DNA of 64,000 nucleotides from Balneolaceae bacterium (lineage in GTDB: Bacteria; Bacteroidota; Rhodothermia; Balneolales; Balneolaceae). A program made the translations under genes and the position numbers. Within the stretch, counting starts at the first letter, position 1; each line of letters starts with the position of its first letter. The DNA lies in NCBI GenBank assembly GCA_006969905.1, contig CP030887.1:3150730-3214729 (forward strand), in the 5' to 3' direction. Below, in pieces: positions 15,973 to 25,256 of the stretch. Below the pieces are notes generated by a model that worked only from the letters and a program-made list of their open reading frames with translations, had not been told where the DNA came from and did not search any database.

Positions 15973-18426
15973 ATGAATACATTCCTGAAACTCCTGATCT
16001 TCTTTATTATTCTTGGCCTTGGCTTTGCCGGGCTTGCTTTCTATTGGACTTTCTACAAACCCCTTCCGAATTACGAGGCAAAACTTGAATTCGATCAACT
16101 TGAACAACCTGTAGATGTACATTGGGATGAATTTGGGGTTCCCCATATCTATGCAAGCAACCAGCAGGATCTGTATTTCACTTTGGGATATGTTCATGCA
16201 CAGGACCGGCTTTGGCAAATGACGCTTTCCCAAATTGCTGCCGAGGGACGTTTTGCTGAGTTCTTTGGACAAGAATTGGTGGAACTGGATAAATACCAGC
16301 GAACATTGGGCTTCTGGAAAACCGCACAAAGAATTGAAGAGGAAATGCTGAATGATACCGAGCGGGCTGTACTGCAGGCTTACTCGGACGGTGTAAATGC
16401 TTTTATAGAAAATAACCTGAATAAACTGCCCATCGAATTTGCTTTAACTGGTATGGAGCCTATTAGATGGAGTCCCACACGCTCTATTGCCATTACCCGC
16501 TTGATGGCATGGGAATTGAATATGAGTTGGTGGACAGAGGTGACATATGGTTACCTTCAATCGGTTCTTCCTCCTGATCAGTTTGAACAGCTTCGTTTAA
16601 GATTTCCTTCTGATGCTCCCACTTCTTTAAATGACAATGAGTCTATCCGGTTAACTGCTTCTTTAATGCCTATGCTGCAACAGGAAGTGGAACGACGCAA
16701 GCTGTTTGAGGCCGAGGGTACTCATGTAGGCAGTAACGCCTGGGTAGTTGACGGAAGTAAAACTGCAACCGGCTATCCTTTGCTGGCAGGTGACCCACAT
16801 TTAGGACTTGATATGCCTGGCAAATGGTACGAAGTGCATTTGAACTGGAATGGTAGGGATGTATCCGGGGCAACCTTAGCAGGTGTTCCTGGAGTAGTAC
16901 TAGGTCAAAACGATGTGATGGCCTGGTCATTCACTAATATAATGGCTGACGATACTGACTTTTTTCTTGAAATAATGGATCCTGAAGACAGAAGCCGATA
17001 TGTGGCGGACTCTTTAAATGACTCAACCGCTGTTTTTGAACCTTTCACAAAAACCCGTGAGATCATTAATGTAAAAGATGGTGACCAGGTCGCACTGGAA
17101 GTTAGATATACAAAACATGGTCCTGTCATTTCAGACATATATCCCCAGGGAGATTTAACAGATGACCAGGTTATCACCATGCGCTGGACAGGCCATGAGC
17201 TTAGTAATGAATTCCGGACATTATATATGATTAACTGGGGAAGCAATTTCCAGGATTTTAAAGATGCCCTCCCCCATTTTGGGGTACCGGGCCAAAACTT
17301 TATGTATGGAGACCGTGAAGGAAACATTGCTATGTTTTCAACAGGTCATTTGCCTATTCGCTCAGGCGATAAAATAACATTACGCAAAGGGTGGGATCCG
17401 GAAGAAAACTGGCAGGGAATGATTCCACATGAACAAATGCCTCATGTGATAAATCCTGAAAAAGGCTGGATTGCCAATGCCAATAACAAACTTACCACAG
17501 ACAATTACGATCACTATATAGCAACCTTCTGGGAACCTGAGGCGCGTATAGAACGCATTACAGAATTTTTGAACCAACATGATACATTCACACCTGAGCT
17601 ATTCGCAGAACTTCAGAATGATTCGTATTCAAAGCTTGCTGAAAAACTCGTTCCCATAGTTTTAGAACTGATAAGAAATCAGCAAGTCTACAATTTTGAT
17701 GATGCAGTAACCTATCTGGAGAATTGGGATTTTAAGTATGATAAGAATGCAACTGCTGCTTCTATCTTTGATGTTTTTATGGTGAATTTGGTAAAGAATA
17801 CACTACATGATGAATTTGGTGAAGCAGTGTATAACAACTTCATACATTATGAAAACATACCTGTCCGTACAATTTCTTCACTGCTCCAGGATAGTACTTC
17901 CCTATTTGATGATATCAATACCAACGAAATTGAAGCCAAATCAGACATTGTATTACAAAGTATGCAGGACGCCCTGCTTTTTCTTAGCGATTCTCTCAGC
18001 CAGGAAACACTGGAATGGCGATGGGAACAACTGCACACACTTACTTTGAAACCACCGCTTTTTTCCCAGGCTGCTGAGTCTCCTGATGCACCCGGCCCTT
18101 TAAAACTCATCGTATCAAATTTGTTAAGTAAAGGCCCGTATCCTGTTGCGGGGCATGGAATGAGTGTGAATAATGCACAGTATAGCTGGCAAAAACCTTT
18201 TGAAATGACTCTGGGGCCTTCCTTACGCAGAATCGTTGACCTTTCAAATCTTAGCCAGGTACAAACAATTATTCCCACCGGCCAATCAGGGAATCCTTTG
18301 TCCAAACACTTTGGGGATCAAACCGATCTTTGGTTAAACGGACAATATCGCATACTATATCAGGATAGCACTTTGTTTCAAAAGTCAGATATCCGAACCA
18401 TGAGATTTACACCGTCCGGTTCATAG
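15973..18426 (+). CDS. penicillin acylase family Ntn hydrolase
   Basis: An 817-residue precursor of the family of penicillin G acylases, acyl-homoserine-lactone acylases and related amidases. An N-terminal hydrophobic segment (residues 4-26) exports or anchors it to the periplasm. The alpha chain begins VDVHWDEFGVPHIYA. Autocatalytic cleavage is expected before Ser254 in HVGSNAWVVDG, which becomes the nucleophile of the beta chain. LAGDPHLGLDMPGKWYEVHL and later ANNKL segments are characteristic. The natural substrate could be an N-acyl amide such as a quorum signal; this cannot be decided here. It appears to be monocistronic. Confidence 0.93.
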   Translation: MNTFLKLLIFFIILGLGFAGLAFYWTFYKPLPNYEAKLEFDQLEQPVDVHWDEFGVPHIYASNQQDLYFTLGYVHAQDRLWQMTLSQIAAEGRFAEFFGQELVELDKYQRTLGFWKTAQRIEEEMLNDTERAVLQAYSDGVNAFIENNLNKLPIEFALTGMEPIRWSPTRSIAITRLMAWELNMSWWTEVTYGYLQSVLPPDQFEQLRLRFPSDAPTSLNDNESIRLTASLMPMLQQEVERRKLFEAEGTHVGSNAWVVDGSKTATGYPLLAGDPHLGLDMPGKWYEVHLNWNGRDVSGATLAGVPGVVLGQNDVMAWSFTNIMADDTDFFLEIMDPEDRSRYVADSLNDSTAVFEPFTKTREIINVKDGDQVALEVRYTKHGPVISDIYPQGDLTDDQVITMRWTGHELSNEFRTLYMINWGSNFQDFKDALPHFGVPGQNFMYGDREGNIAMFSTGHLPIRSGDKITLRKGWDPEENWQGMIPHEQMPHVINPEKGWIANANNKLTTDNYDHYIATFWEPEARIERITEFLNQHDTFTPELFAELQNDSYSKLAEKLVPIVLELIRNQQVYNFDDAVTYLENWDFKYDKNATAASIFDVFMVNLVKNTLHDEFGEAVYNNFIHYENIPVRTISSLLQDSTSLFDDINTNEIEAKSDIVLQSMQDALLFLSDSLSQETLEWRWEQLHTLTLKPPLFSQAAESPDAPGPLKLIVSNLLSKGPYPVAGHGMSVNNAQYSWQKPFEMTLGPSLRRIVDLSNLSQVQTIIPTGQSGNPLSKHFGDQTDLWLNGQYRILYQDSTLFQKSDIRTMRFTPSGS

Positions 18427-18503
18427 TATAAAATTTACAATTATACTATTGTTTTAGGATTCTGGTTAACTAACTTCTGTTACATTATTAAGGGCGGCTA
18501 CTT

Positions 18504-21386
18504 ATGCGTTTTGGCTTTCGGTTATTCCGGATTTCTACTATTCTGGCTATTGCAACGGGGCTTTTCAATGTCTCAAATGATAGTGCTGTACCCGTTAAGG
18601 ATTCTTTTAACGAAGGCTCAAAAAGCACTTATTCTTATATAGATTCCCTTGTAACCAATACTCCCTTAAGGGAAAAAATTGGGCAGCTTTTTGTGGTTCC
18701 CGCTCAAGGGCGATTTTTTAATAAAGATGACCATCGTTATAAAGAATTGGTTGACCTGGTTACCCGGCACCATGTAGGCGGCATCATATTTATGAACGGG
18801 GATGTTTACGGGCAGGCGATGGTTACCAACAAACTCCAGCAAATGGCAGACATTCCTTTGTGGATTACACAGGATATGGAATTTGGGGCAGCCATGAGAG
18901 TTGCAGGTACAACCCGCTTCACCCCTGCAATGGGAGTAGCATCCACAGGAAATGTTCAAAATGCATACCTGGTCGGGAAGTATACTGCCAAAGAAGCCAA
19001 AGCTTTGGGAGTTCACCAGATTTTCGCTCCCGTTTTGGATGTCAACAATAACCCCAATAACCCGGTAATTAACATCCGTTCTTTTTCTGAAGACCCGGAA
19101 ATGGTAGCCGCTTTTGGAAAAGCATACATCGAAGGGGTACAAAGTGAAGGATTGGTAGCCACGGCCAAGCATTTCCCCGGGCATGGGGACACCGATGAAG
19201 ATTCCCATCTCGGTCTACCGGTTGTGGAACATGACTATGCACGGTTAGATTCGGTGGAGCTCATCCCTTTTCGTGCTGCCATTGATGGAGGCATCACCAG
19301 TATTATGAGTGCCCATATTGCTTTTCCGGGCATAAGTGATGAAAATAAGTTGCCTGCCACTCTCGATGGTTCCATCCTTGGTGACCTGCTGTTAGATTCC
19401 TTAGGCTTTGACGGACTTGTTATTACCGATGGACTTGAGATGAGAGGCATCACCTCCAAGTTTTCACCGGGCAGGGCTGTAGTAAAAGCCTTAAATGCCG
19501 GGGCCGATATCATGCTTATAAGCCCTGATATTTATACTGCCATAGAAGAGGTAATGGCTGCCGTAAAATACGGTGAGATTACCGAAGAGCGCATAAATAC
19601 CTCTTTTAGAAAGTTCCTGCTCTGGAAATCCGAATTTGGGTTATTCAATTCAGATAACCTGGTTGATATTGAAAAGCTTGATGAACGGATAGCAAGCCAT
19701 GAAAATGAGGCTGTGGCAAGAAAGATAGCCAGAGAATCCATCACCATTCTGGAAAACAAAGGCAATGTTCTCCCTATTGATCCCAATAAATATAAAAGCA
19801 TTTTAGTGGTAGCAGTCTCAGATGATGCAACAGGCCGGACAGGAAGAACTTTTGCAGGCGACTTACGCGATTTCCATCCTAATGTAAGATTTTATGCGCA
19901 TGACGAACGCACCAGTTCAAATGATGAACAGCGTATACTGAGACGAGCAAGACAGAGCGATCTTATTGTAATTGGTTCTTTTATCAATTTCAAAACGGGC
20001 TCGGAAATTCAGTACGACAAAAGACAGATTAATTTTCTTAAAAAGCTGCTGGGAACAGGAAAAACCTCTGTGCATGTAACCTTCGGAAATCCTTATGTAT
20101 TAAAAGAATTTCCTAAAATAAATGTTCAGGGCATCGGGTGGGCAAATAATTCAAATCAAACGTCGGCAATGGCACATGCCTTGTTTGGTGCCCATGATAT
20201 AACCGGGAAGCTTACTACCAATATCCCGGGATATCATGCCATTGGTGATGGAATAGAAATGAAAGCGTCGATAATGGGGTTTGGCGACCCCGAAGATGCG
20301 GGACTTAGCTCAGTGAAGCTTTTTAGGATTGAGGATATTCTAAGAGATGCGGTAAATGATTCTGTATTTCCTGGAGCGGTGGTAGGTGTACTAAAAGACG
20401 GTAAACTGGTTTATCATGAAGCTGTTGGTTACCATGATTATTCTAAAATCAAGAAATCAGAAACCTCTGATGTATTCGACCTGGCCTCTCTCACTAAAGT
20501 TCTTTCTACCACAACCGCTATCATGAAACTGGTTGATGACGGAACAGTGAGCCTTGCAGACAATGTCTGGAGGTTTATCCCCCAGTACAATACTGATGAA
20601 AAAAGAGATATCACTATTCGTGATCTTTTGCTTCACCAGTCAGGACTGCCCCCATTCCGGGTATATGTAGACTCACTAAAAACCAGGAGCGAAATTCTTA
20701 ATGCAGTAAAAAGTGAACCTCTTACCTATGAAACCGGCACAGAATATATCTACAGTGATCTGGGAATGATCCTTTTGGCAGAGATTGTGCAAGTGGTAAC
20801 CAAACAGCGTGTTGACCGGTATGTTCGTAATAAGTTCCATTATCCAATGGGGATGACCTCTACTTATTTTAATCCACGAAAACTAAGCCGGTGGTATGTA
20901 CGCCGTATCCCCCCTACTGAAATTGATAATCTTTACAATCGCGGTACCGTACGTGCCAATGTGCACGATGAACGAGCGTATTTCATGGATGGAATTGCAG
21001 GCCATGCCGGGTTATTCTCTTCCGTTTCGGATATTGCCAAGTACTGCACCATGATCCTGAATGAAGGTAATTACGGAGGAGTACAATACCTTAAACCGGA
21101 AACCGTACGATTGTTTACTGAGTCTCAATCTGAGATTAGCAACAGGGGGTATGGATGGGATCGCAGAAGCCGGGATGGGTTTACATCGGCAGGCCAGCTT
21201 TCAAGCCCTGATACGTTCGGGCATACTGGCTTTACCGGAACAAGTTTTTGGATTGACAGAGACAGAAATATGGCTATTATACTTTTAACGAACCGGGTTC
21301 ATCCAAACAGAAGATATGGCAGAACTATAAGCCGGGTTCGCGCTGCGGTGGCTGATGCTGCTTTTTCATCAATAATCGATCCCTAA
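18504..21386 (+). CDS. GH3 beta-N-acetylglucosaminidase-like / serine hydrolase fusion
   Basis: A 960-residue exported protein. After a signal (about 1-24), residues 45-400 form a GH3 catalytic domain of the NagZ type. It has the KHFPGHGDT signature (222-230) with the NagZ-type catalytic His-Asp region and nucleophile Asp309 in VITDGLEMRG. A GH3 C-terminal domain follows (about 405-585). Residues 600-955 form a class C beta-lactamase-like hydrolase with SLTK (Ser662, Lys665), YSD (750-752) and HTG (907-909). Both halves look catalytically intact. Such fusions fit peptidoglycan turnover: removal of GlcNAc plus an amidase or esterase activity. The stop overlaps the cytidine deaminase start by one base. 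Confidence 0.9.
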   Translation: MRFGFRLFRISTILAIATGLFNVSNDSAVPVKDSFNEGSKSTYSYIDSLVTNTPLREKIGQLFVVPAQGRFFNKDDHRYKELVDLVTRHHVGGIIFMNGDVYGQAMVTNKLQQMADIPLWITQDMEFGAAMRVAGTTRFTPAMGVASTGNVQNAYLVGKYTAKEAKALGVHQIFAPVLDVNNNPNNPVINIRSFSEDPEMVAAFGKAYIEGVQSEGLVATAKHFPGHGDTDEDSHLGLPVVEHDYARLDSVELIPFRAAIDGGITSIMSAHIAFPGISDENKLPATLDGSILGDLLLDSLGFDGLVITDGLEMRGITSKFSPGRAVVKALNAGADIMLISPDIYTAIEEVMAAVKYGEITEERINTSFRKFLLWKSEFGLFNSDNLVDIEKLDERIASHENEAVARKIARESITILENKGNVLPIDPNKYKSILVVAVSDDATGRTGRTFAGDLRDFHPNVRFYAHDERTSSNDEQRILRRARQSDLIVIGSFINFKTGSEIQYDKRQINFLKKLLGTGKTSVHVTFGNPYVLKEFPKINVQGIGWANNSNQTSAMAHALFGAHDITGKLTTNIPGYHAIGDGIEMKASIMGFGDPEDAGLSSVKLFRIEDILRDAVNDSVFPGAVVGVLKDGKLVYHEAVGYHDYSKIKKSETSDVFDLASLTKVLSTTTAIMKLVDDGTVSLADNVWRFIPQYNTDEKRDITIRDLLLHQSGLPPFRVYVDSLKTRSEILNAVKSEPLTYETGTEYIYSDLGMILLAEIVQVVTKQRVDRYVRNKFHYPMGMTSTYFNPRKLSRWYVRRIPPTEIDNLYNRGTVRANVHDERAYFMDGIAGHAGLFSSVSDIAKYCTMILNEGNYGGVQYLKPETVRLFTESQSEISNRGYGWDRRSRDGFTSAGQLSSPDTFGHTGFTGTSFWIDRDRNMAIILLTNRVHPNRRYGRTISRVRAAVADAAFSSIIDP

Positions 21387-22081
21387 TGAATTGGAATACT
21401 TTATATAGTCGATCATACACGAAGAAAAAGGGAGCTCCAAAAGCCTGTATTGTGCTGGGAGCCTCAGGAAAATACTATGCCGGTGTACGCATCGAGAACT
21501 CCTCTTTCCCTGTAACCATACCTGCTATACAGGCCGCCTGTTGTAACTGTCTTTCATTGGGAGATATACCTGAAAAGCTAATTGCCAAAGAAAGGGATCT
21601 GGAACAGCTGGATTTCTGGCTTAAAGAATTTGAGCTTGAAGTTGAAATAACCCCTTCCATTGAGCATATAGAACTTTTTGAATCCTTGATTAACGTTTCC
21701 CAAAAAGAAACTTCAGAAAAACTTATTTCCCTGCTGGATTGGGCTGTGGCACCCAATTCCGACTTTCCGGTTTCTGCCCTGCTTTTTACACCAAAAGGAG
21801 TTATAACCGGGGTTAACATTGAGGTAAGCGAATGGACGTACGGTTTATGTGCCGAACGTGTAGCACTTTCAAGAGCTTTTGCTTACGGCATTACTCAATT
21901 CGATAAAATGGCAATACATACCAAATATGGTCAATTTTGCAGCCCTTGCGGGTCATGCAGGCAGGTTTTAGCTGAACATTTGGAAGATCATCCTTTTGAG
22001 TTTTTCCATCCGGATGGAACACTTTCCCGCCATTATACAGTTGACTTACTGCCCTACAGTTTTAAATCGTCAAATTTATAA
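21386..22081 (+). CDS. cdd: two-domain cytidine deaminase, inactive N-terminal half
   Basis: A 231-residue protein with two cytidine deaminase folds. The C-terminal half carries the zinc site CAE (Cys155, Glu157 as proton shuttle) and PCGSC (Cys188, Cys191). The N-terminal half has the matching strand layout (ACIVLGASGKYYAGVRIENSS) but lacks CAE and PCxxC and is presumably structural. Cytidine deaminase converts cytidine and deoxycytidine to uridine forms. E. coli Cdd also has an active and an inactive half, but in the reverse order (active half first) and with a longer chain (about 294 residues). Start and previous stop share a base (TAATG), so translation is coupled to the GH3 fusion. Confidence 0.85.
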   Translation: MNWNTLYSRSYTKKKGAPKACIVLGASGKYYAGVRIENSSFPVTIPAIQAACCNCLSLGDIPEKLIAKERDLEQLDFWLKEFELEVEITPSIEHIELFESLINVSQKETSEKLISLLDWAVAPNSDFPVSALLFTPKGVITGVNIEVSEWTYGLCAERVALSRAFAYGITQFDKMAIHTKYGQFCSPCGSCRQVLAEHLEDHPFEFFHPDGTLSRHYTVDLLPYSFKSSNL

Positions 22082-22093
22082 GCATTCACTTTC

Positions 22094-22744
22094 TTGAAAA
22101 ACTATTTAGCTGTTCTGGATTTTAATCACCTGGAAAATCCCATTTTTCTTAAGTCGTTCGCACAATCTCTTTCTAATCACGGAATACGGAAAGGAATTAT
22201 TATCCATGGAGACAGCGAATATACCGACCGGTTAATGCAAACCGGAATGATGCGCGAAGATGCAAGAAAACGTGCCGTTATGGATTTAAACAGGAGGCTT
22301 ATCACTCTTTTTGCAGATCATGGGGTTTCAGCAATTGGTATGAACGGGTTCCAGAAAGAATTGATCTCCAAAAATAATGATGATTTAATTATCAATCGTG
22401 CTTCTCTGGAAAAACTACCCCAAAGCCCTGTATTGCTGATTTCGAGTTTAGTTTCCGGCTCTGATTCTAAAGAGCCTGTTTATGTCCCTCCATTTGAGCT
22501 TGCAAAACAGCTTATTCATCAACTTGATAATCACATCCTTACCATGTTCAGCCAAAGTGAATATGCAGAAGTTTTTACTCAAAGAGTTGACAAAAGCCGG
22601 TACCAATGGGAAACTTTAGACCCTGAGTTTTTGGATAAGCACCTTTCAGACGAGCAAAGATCGTTAGGAGTTGAGACAATTTTGACTACATCTTTGGGCT
22701 TCGCAGAGTGGCCCGAACCAAAAAACAGTACTGTAATTCGTTAA
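22094..22744 (+). CDS. uncharacterised protein, possibly amino-acid-kinase-like
   Basis: A 216-residue soluble protein starting at a TTG, 12 bases after the cytidine deaminase stop. The first residues (YLAVLDFNHLENPIFLKSFA) read as a normal strand and helix, which supports the TTG. The segment KGIIIHGDSEYTDRLMQTGMMREDARK followed by VSAIGMNGFQKELI is reminiscent of acetylglutamate kinase (VVVHGGG, AVGLTG), but the glycine-rich loops are not conserved. If the fold is right it may be inactive or bind a different ligand. It is co-transcribed with the two genes upstream. Confidence 0.5.
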   Translation: MKNYLAVLDFNHLENPIFLKSFAQSLSNHGIRKGIIIHGDSEYTDRLMQTGMMREDARKRAVMDLNRRLITLFADHGVSAIGMNGFQKELISKNNDDLIINRASLEKLPQSPVLLISSLVSGSDSKEPVYVPPFELAKQLIHQLDNHILTMFSQSEYAEVFTQRVDKSRYQWETLDPEFLDKHLSDEQRSLGVETILTTSLGFAEWPEPKNSTVIR

Positions 22745-22787
22745 AAGTTCATTTTTCTTCAAAAAAAATGAAGAAAAAGCACTTTTT
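22743..22787 (+). terminator. rho-independent terminator
   Basis: The stem TTTTTCTTC/GAAGAAAAA (22752-22760 with 22770-22778) is extended by AAAAGT pairing with ACTTTTT, which also supplies the T-run. It starts next to the stop codon of the 216-residue protein and probably ends the GH3-cdd operon. Confidence 0.55.
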
Positions 22788-22875
22788 AATTTGATTTGAT
22801 ACCCCTTAATGAATAGCTTCAACGCAGTTTCCACTAAGGAAGACAATTTTTAACAACAACAAACGGAGTTACATA

Positions 22876-23052
22876 ATGAGTAGAGTATCAGAACTACAAG
22901 GCTTAGTTGACCAAGTTTCTGCTGAAATGGAAAAATTTTATGACAAAGGTAACAAGGCTGCGGGCACACGTGCACGTAAAGGGCTACAGGATCTGAAAAA
23001 ATTGGCTCAGGATATTCGTCTTGAAATCCAGTCAAAAAAGAACGCAGGATAA
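22876..23052 (+). CDS. histone H1-like protein
   Basis: A 58-residue basic protein beginning MSRVSELQGLVDQVSAEMEK and containing FYDKGNKAAGTRARKGLQDL, then a lysine-rich helical end (SKKNAG). This matches the short bacterial histone H1-like family (Hc1-related) common in Bacteroidota and relatives, thought to bind DNA. A good ribosome site (ACGGAG, 22863-22868) precedes the ATG. It has its own terminator downstream. Confidence 0.85.
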   Translation: MSRVSELQGLVDQVSAEMEKFYDKGNKAAGTRARKGLQDLKKLAQDIRLEIQSKKNAG

Positions 23053-23074
23053 TATCCTCTACGTATTTTTATAA

Positions 23075-23104
23075 AGCCCCGGTGAAACATCGGGGCTTTT
23101 TTTA
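23075..23104 (+). terminator. rho-independent terminator
   Basis: AGCCCCG (23075-23081) pairs with CGGGGCT (23091-23097) across a nine-base loop and is followed by an uninterrupted T-run. It ends the histone H1-like transcript. Confidence 0.9.
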
Positions 23105-23131
23105 TTTTAGAGAATAAATATCCAAGGCCCT

Positions 23132-24034
23132 ATGTATAAAACCTCTCTTTTTCTTTCACTTTGCATTCTGTTATTTATCTCTTCATGCAACCCTGGGGAA
23201 ATCGCAACCCTATCCGGGCTCGAAACTGCAATTAAGTCCAGGTTATCCACTTTAGAAGGTGATTTTGCACTAGCATACAAAAGCCTTGACGACCCTGGAA
23301 AAAAAATTCTTATAAATGCAGACGAGCGTTTTCATGCAGCGAGCACAATGAAAACACCTGTTATGATCGAGGTATACAAACAGGCTGATGCCGGAAGATT
23401 TGATGTAAGAGATTCCATTACCATCATAAATGAGTTTAAAAGTATTGTCGATGGGTCTCCCTTCAGCATGGAAGTAAATGAGGATAGCGAAAAAGACCTT
23501 TACACCAACCTGAATAAAAAAGTGAGTATTTATCATCTTACTTACGAGATGATAACCCGAAGCAGTAACCTGGCAACTAACGTACTCATTGATCTTTTAG
23601 ATGCCAAAAAAGTTACGGTCACTATGCGATCATTAGGTGCAGATAGTATAGAAGTACTCCGTGGTGTGGAAGACATCAAGGCTTACAGACAGGGATTGAG
23701 TAACGCCACAACTGCCCGCGATTTAATGATCATTTTTGAGCAACTAGGAAGTGATACACTCATCAGTGCCCGGGCTAACAAGGAAATGATAGAAATTTTG
23801 AAGGATCAGAAATACAATGATATGATCCCTGCCCTATTGCCTGAAGGAACCGAGGTAGCCCACAAAACAGGCTGGATTACTAATGTCCATCACGATTCCG
23901 GTATTGTATATACTAAAAACGGCAAAAGATTTGTATTTATCTTTCTGTCCAAAAATGCCCCCGACCGGGAAGCTGTGTTGAAAACAGGGGCAGAAATTTC
24001 AAAGATCATGTATGATTTCACGGAGAAAAAATGA
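23132..24034 (+). CDS. class A beta-lactamase-like serine hydrolase lipoprotein
   Basis: A 300-residue lipoprotein (lipobox ending SSC, Cys19). The active-site motifs of class A penicillin-binding or beta-lactamase folds are present: STMK (Ser71, Lys74), SSN (144-146, in the SDN position) and KTG (245-247). The omega-loop region has RGVEDIK, with Glu180 a possible general base, but no classic ExxLN. Serine hydrolases of this sort may act on cell-wall peptides rather than drugs, and resistance cannot be inferred. The stop overlaps the next gene by four bases (ATGA), linking it to the VanX-type dipeptidase. Confidence 0.87.
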   Translation: MYKTSLFLSLCILLFISSCNPGEIATLSGLETAIKSRLSTLEGDFALAYKSLDDPGKKILINADERFHAASTMKTPVMIEVYKQADAGRFDVRDSITIINEFKSIVDGSPFSMEVNEDSEKDLYTNLNKKVSIYHLTYEMITRSSNLATNVLIDLLDAKKVTVTMRSLGADSIEVLRGVEDIKAYRQGLSNATTARDLMIIFEQLGSDTLISARANKEMIEILKDQKYNDMIPALLPEGTEVAHKTGWITNVHHDSGIVYTKNGKRFVFIFLSKNAPDREAVLKTGAEISKIMYDFTEKK

Positions 24035-24726
24035 TTGTATTTACCGGAAAATATTCAGCCCTGATTCTCATAGCAGCATTGTTCGCAAGTTGTACAGCAT
24101 CCAAAAAAGAGCAAAATACCGATTGGGAAAAAATTTATACAGAACAAGGCCTGGAACACATAGATACCCTTGAAACAGGCATTAAAGTAGGCCTCCGGTA
24201 TTCCACTACAAATAACTTTGTTGGCAAAGATGTGTATGGCGATCTGGAAGATGCTTATCTGCAACCAGAGGCTGCTCAAAAGCTTTATTCTGCTGCAGAC
24301 CTGCTACAAGCGTCAAACCCTGAGTACAGTCTGCTTATCTATGATGCAGCACGGCCCAGAAGAATACAGCAAATCTTATGGGATGTAGTGGATATTCCTA
24401 TACAAGAACGCTCAAAGTATGTGGCAAATCCTGCCTCGGGTTCCATTCATAACTATGGCTGTGCAGTTGATTTAACAATCATTGACGGTTCAGGAAAAGA
24501 ACTGGATATGGGAACCGACTATGATGATTTTTCTTCATTAGCTCATACCGATAATGAAGAAAAATTGATTACCGAAGGGAAGCTCACAAGGGAACAGCAT
24601 CAAAACCGGCTGTTACTACGGGATGTCATGACCCGGGCAGGTTTTCTTCCCCTGCGAAGTGAATGGTGGCATTTTGACGCCTTTAGCCGGGAAGAAACTA
24701 AAAACCGGTTTAAGATTGTAGAGTAA
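24031..24726 (+). CDS. VanX-type D-Ala-D-Ala dipeptidase (M15D), lipoprotein
   Basis: A 231-residue zinc dipeptidase with a lipoprotein-type signal (FASC, Cys21). The metal-binding motif is SIHNYGCAVD (Ser138, His140, Asp147); the catalytic EWWH (Glu211, His214) and the arginine of YDAARPR are present. The family hydrolyses D-alanyl-D-alanine. In cells without vancomycin resistance genes it commonly salvages cell-wall peptides, which suits the neighbouring beta-lactamase-like gene with which it is translationally coupled. No vanH/vanA-type genes are present. Confidence 0.92.
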   Translation: MIVFTGKYSALILIAALFASCTASKKEQNTDWEKIYTEQGLEHIDTLETGIKVGLRYSTTNNFVGKDVYGDLEDAYLQPEAAQKLYSAADLLQASNPEYSLLIYDAARPRRIQQILWDVVDIPIQERSKYVANPASGSIHNYGCAVDLTIIDGSGKELDMGTDYDDFSSLAHTDNEEKLITEGKLTREQHQNRLLLRDVMTRAGFLPLRSEWWHFDAFSREETKNRFKIVE

Positions 24727-24730
24727 TCAA

Positions 24731-25243
24731 TTACTCCCCTTTCAGGTATTTTCCGGGAATCGGGTTATCTGCATTTTCCGGTGACCAGAATACGGAAACC
24801 ACCCACCATCGTTCATTATCGTAAAAAAGCTGGATACTATTGATACCCCTGGCAATTACTTCCCCGTTCAGCGTTCTTTTTGAATCGTAAGTGCTAAATA
24901 CATGGGCTACATTTCTGAAATGCTCTACCTCGCGATGAAGCTCTCTTTCATGAAACCCATTTTCCAGAAAGTTCTTATCTACACGTTCAATATACTCGTT
25001 TATGCCCCATGCACCGTATACACCCTTTCCCTCTGGGTTTTGCCCGGTGGGCATCAGTTTGGCTTCCGGGATGAATAAATACCTAAACCTATCCCAATCC
25101 CTGGCTTCTCCCTTATCGCCCGATATTGACGCATATAAAGCTTTAATGATCGAATCAATAGATTCTACATCCTTTTCGTATTGTGCGAAGGATACCGTGC
25201 TGAGAAATAGTGAAATACATACAATGAATGCTAGTTTTTTCAT
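24731..25243 (-). CDS. exported NTF2-like protein
   Basis: A 170-residue protein with a signal peptide (cleavage likely after FAQ, residue 21). The rest reads as an NTF2/SnoaL-like fold: an initial helix (VESIDSIIKALYASISG), DWDRFRYLF, and beta strands with VAHVFSTYDSK and RWWVVSVFW. The family holds enzymes and binding proteins with no shared chemistry. It lies 13 bases downstream of a second NTF2-like gene; the two were probably duplicated long ago and are co-transcribed. Confidence 0.75.
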   Translation of the reverse strand: MKKLAFIVCISLFLSTVSFAQYEKDVESIDSIIKALYASISGDKGEARDWDRFRYLFIPEAKLMPTGQNPEGKGVYGAWGINEYIERVDKNFLENGFHERELHREVEHFRNVAHVFSTYDSKRTLNGEVIARGINSIQLFYDNERWWVVSVFWSPENADNPIPGKYLKGE

Positions 25244-25256
25244 AACCGCTCCCTCG

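Noticed and set aside
23132-24726. Antibiotic resistance island (beta-lactamase plus VanX)
   Set aside because: No vanH/vanA genes or mobile element are present; both proteins are lipoproteins of families common in cell-wall peptide turnover.
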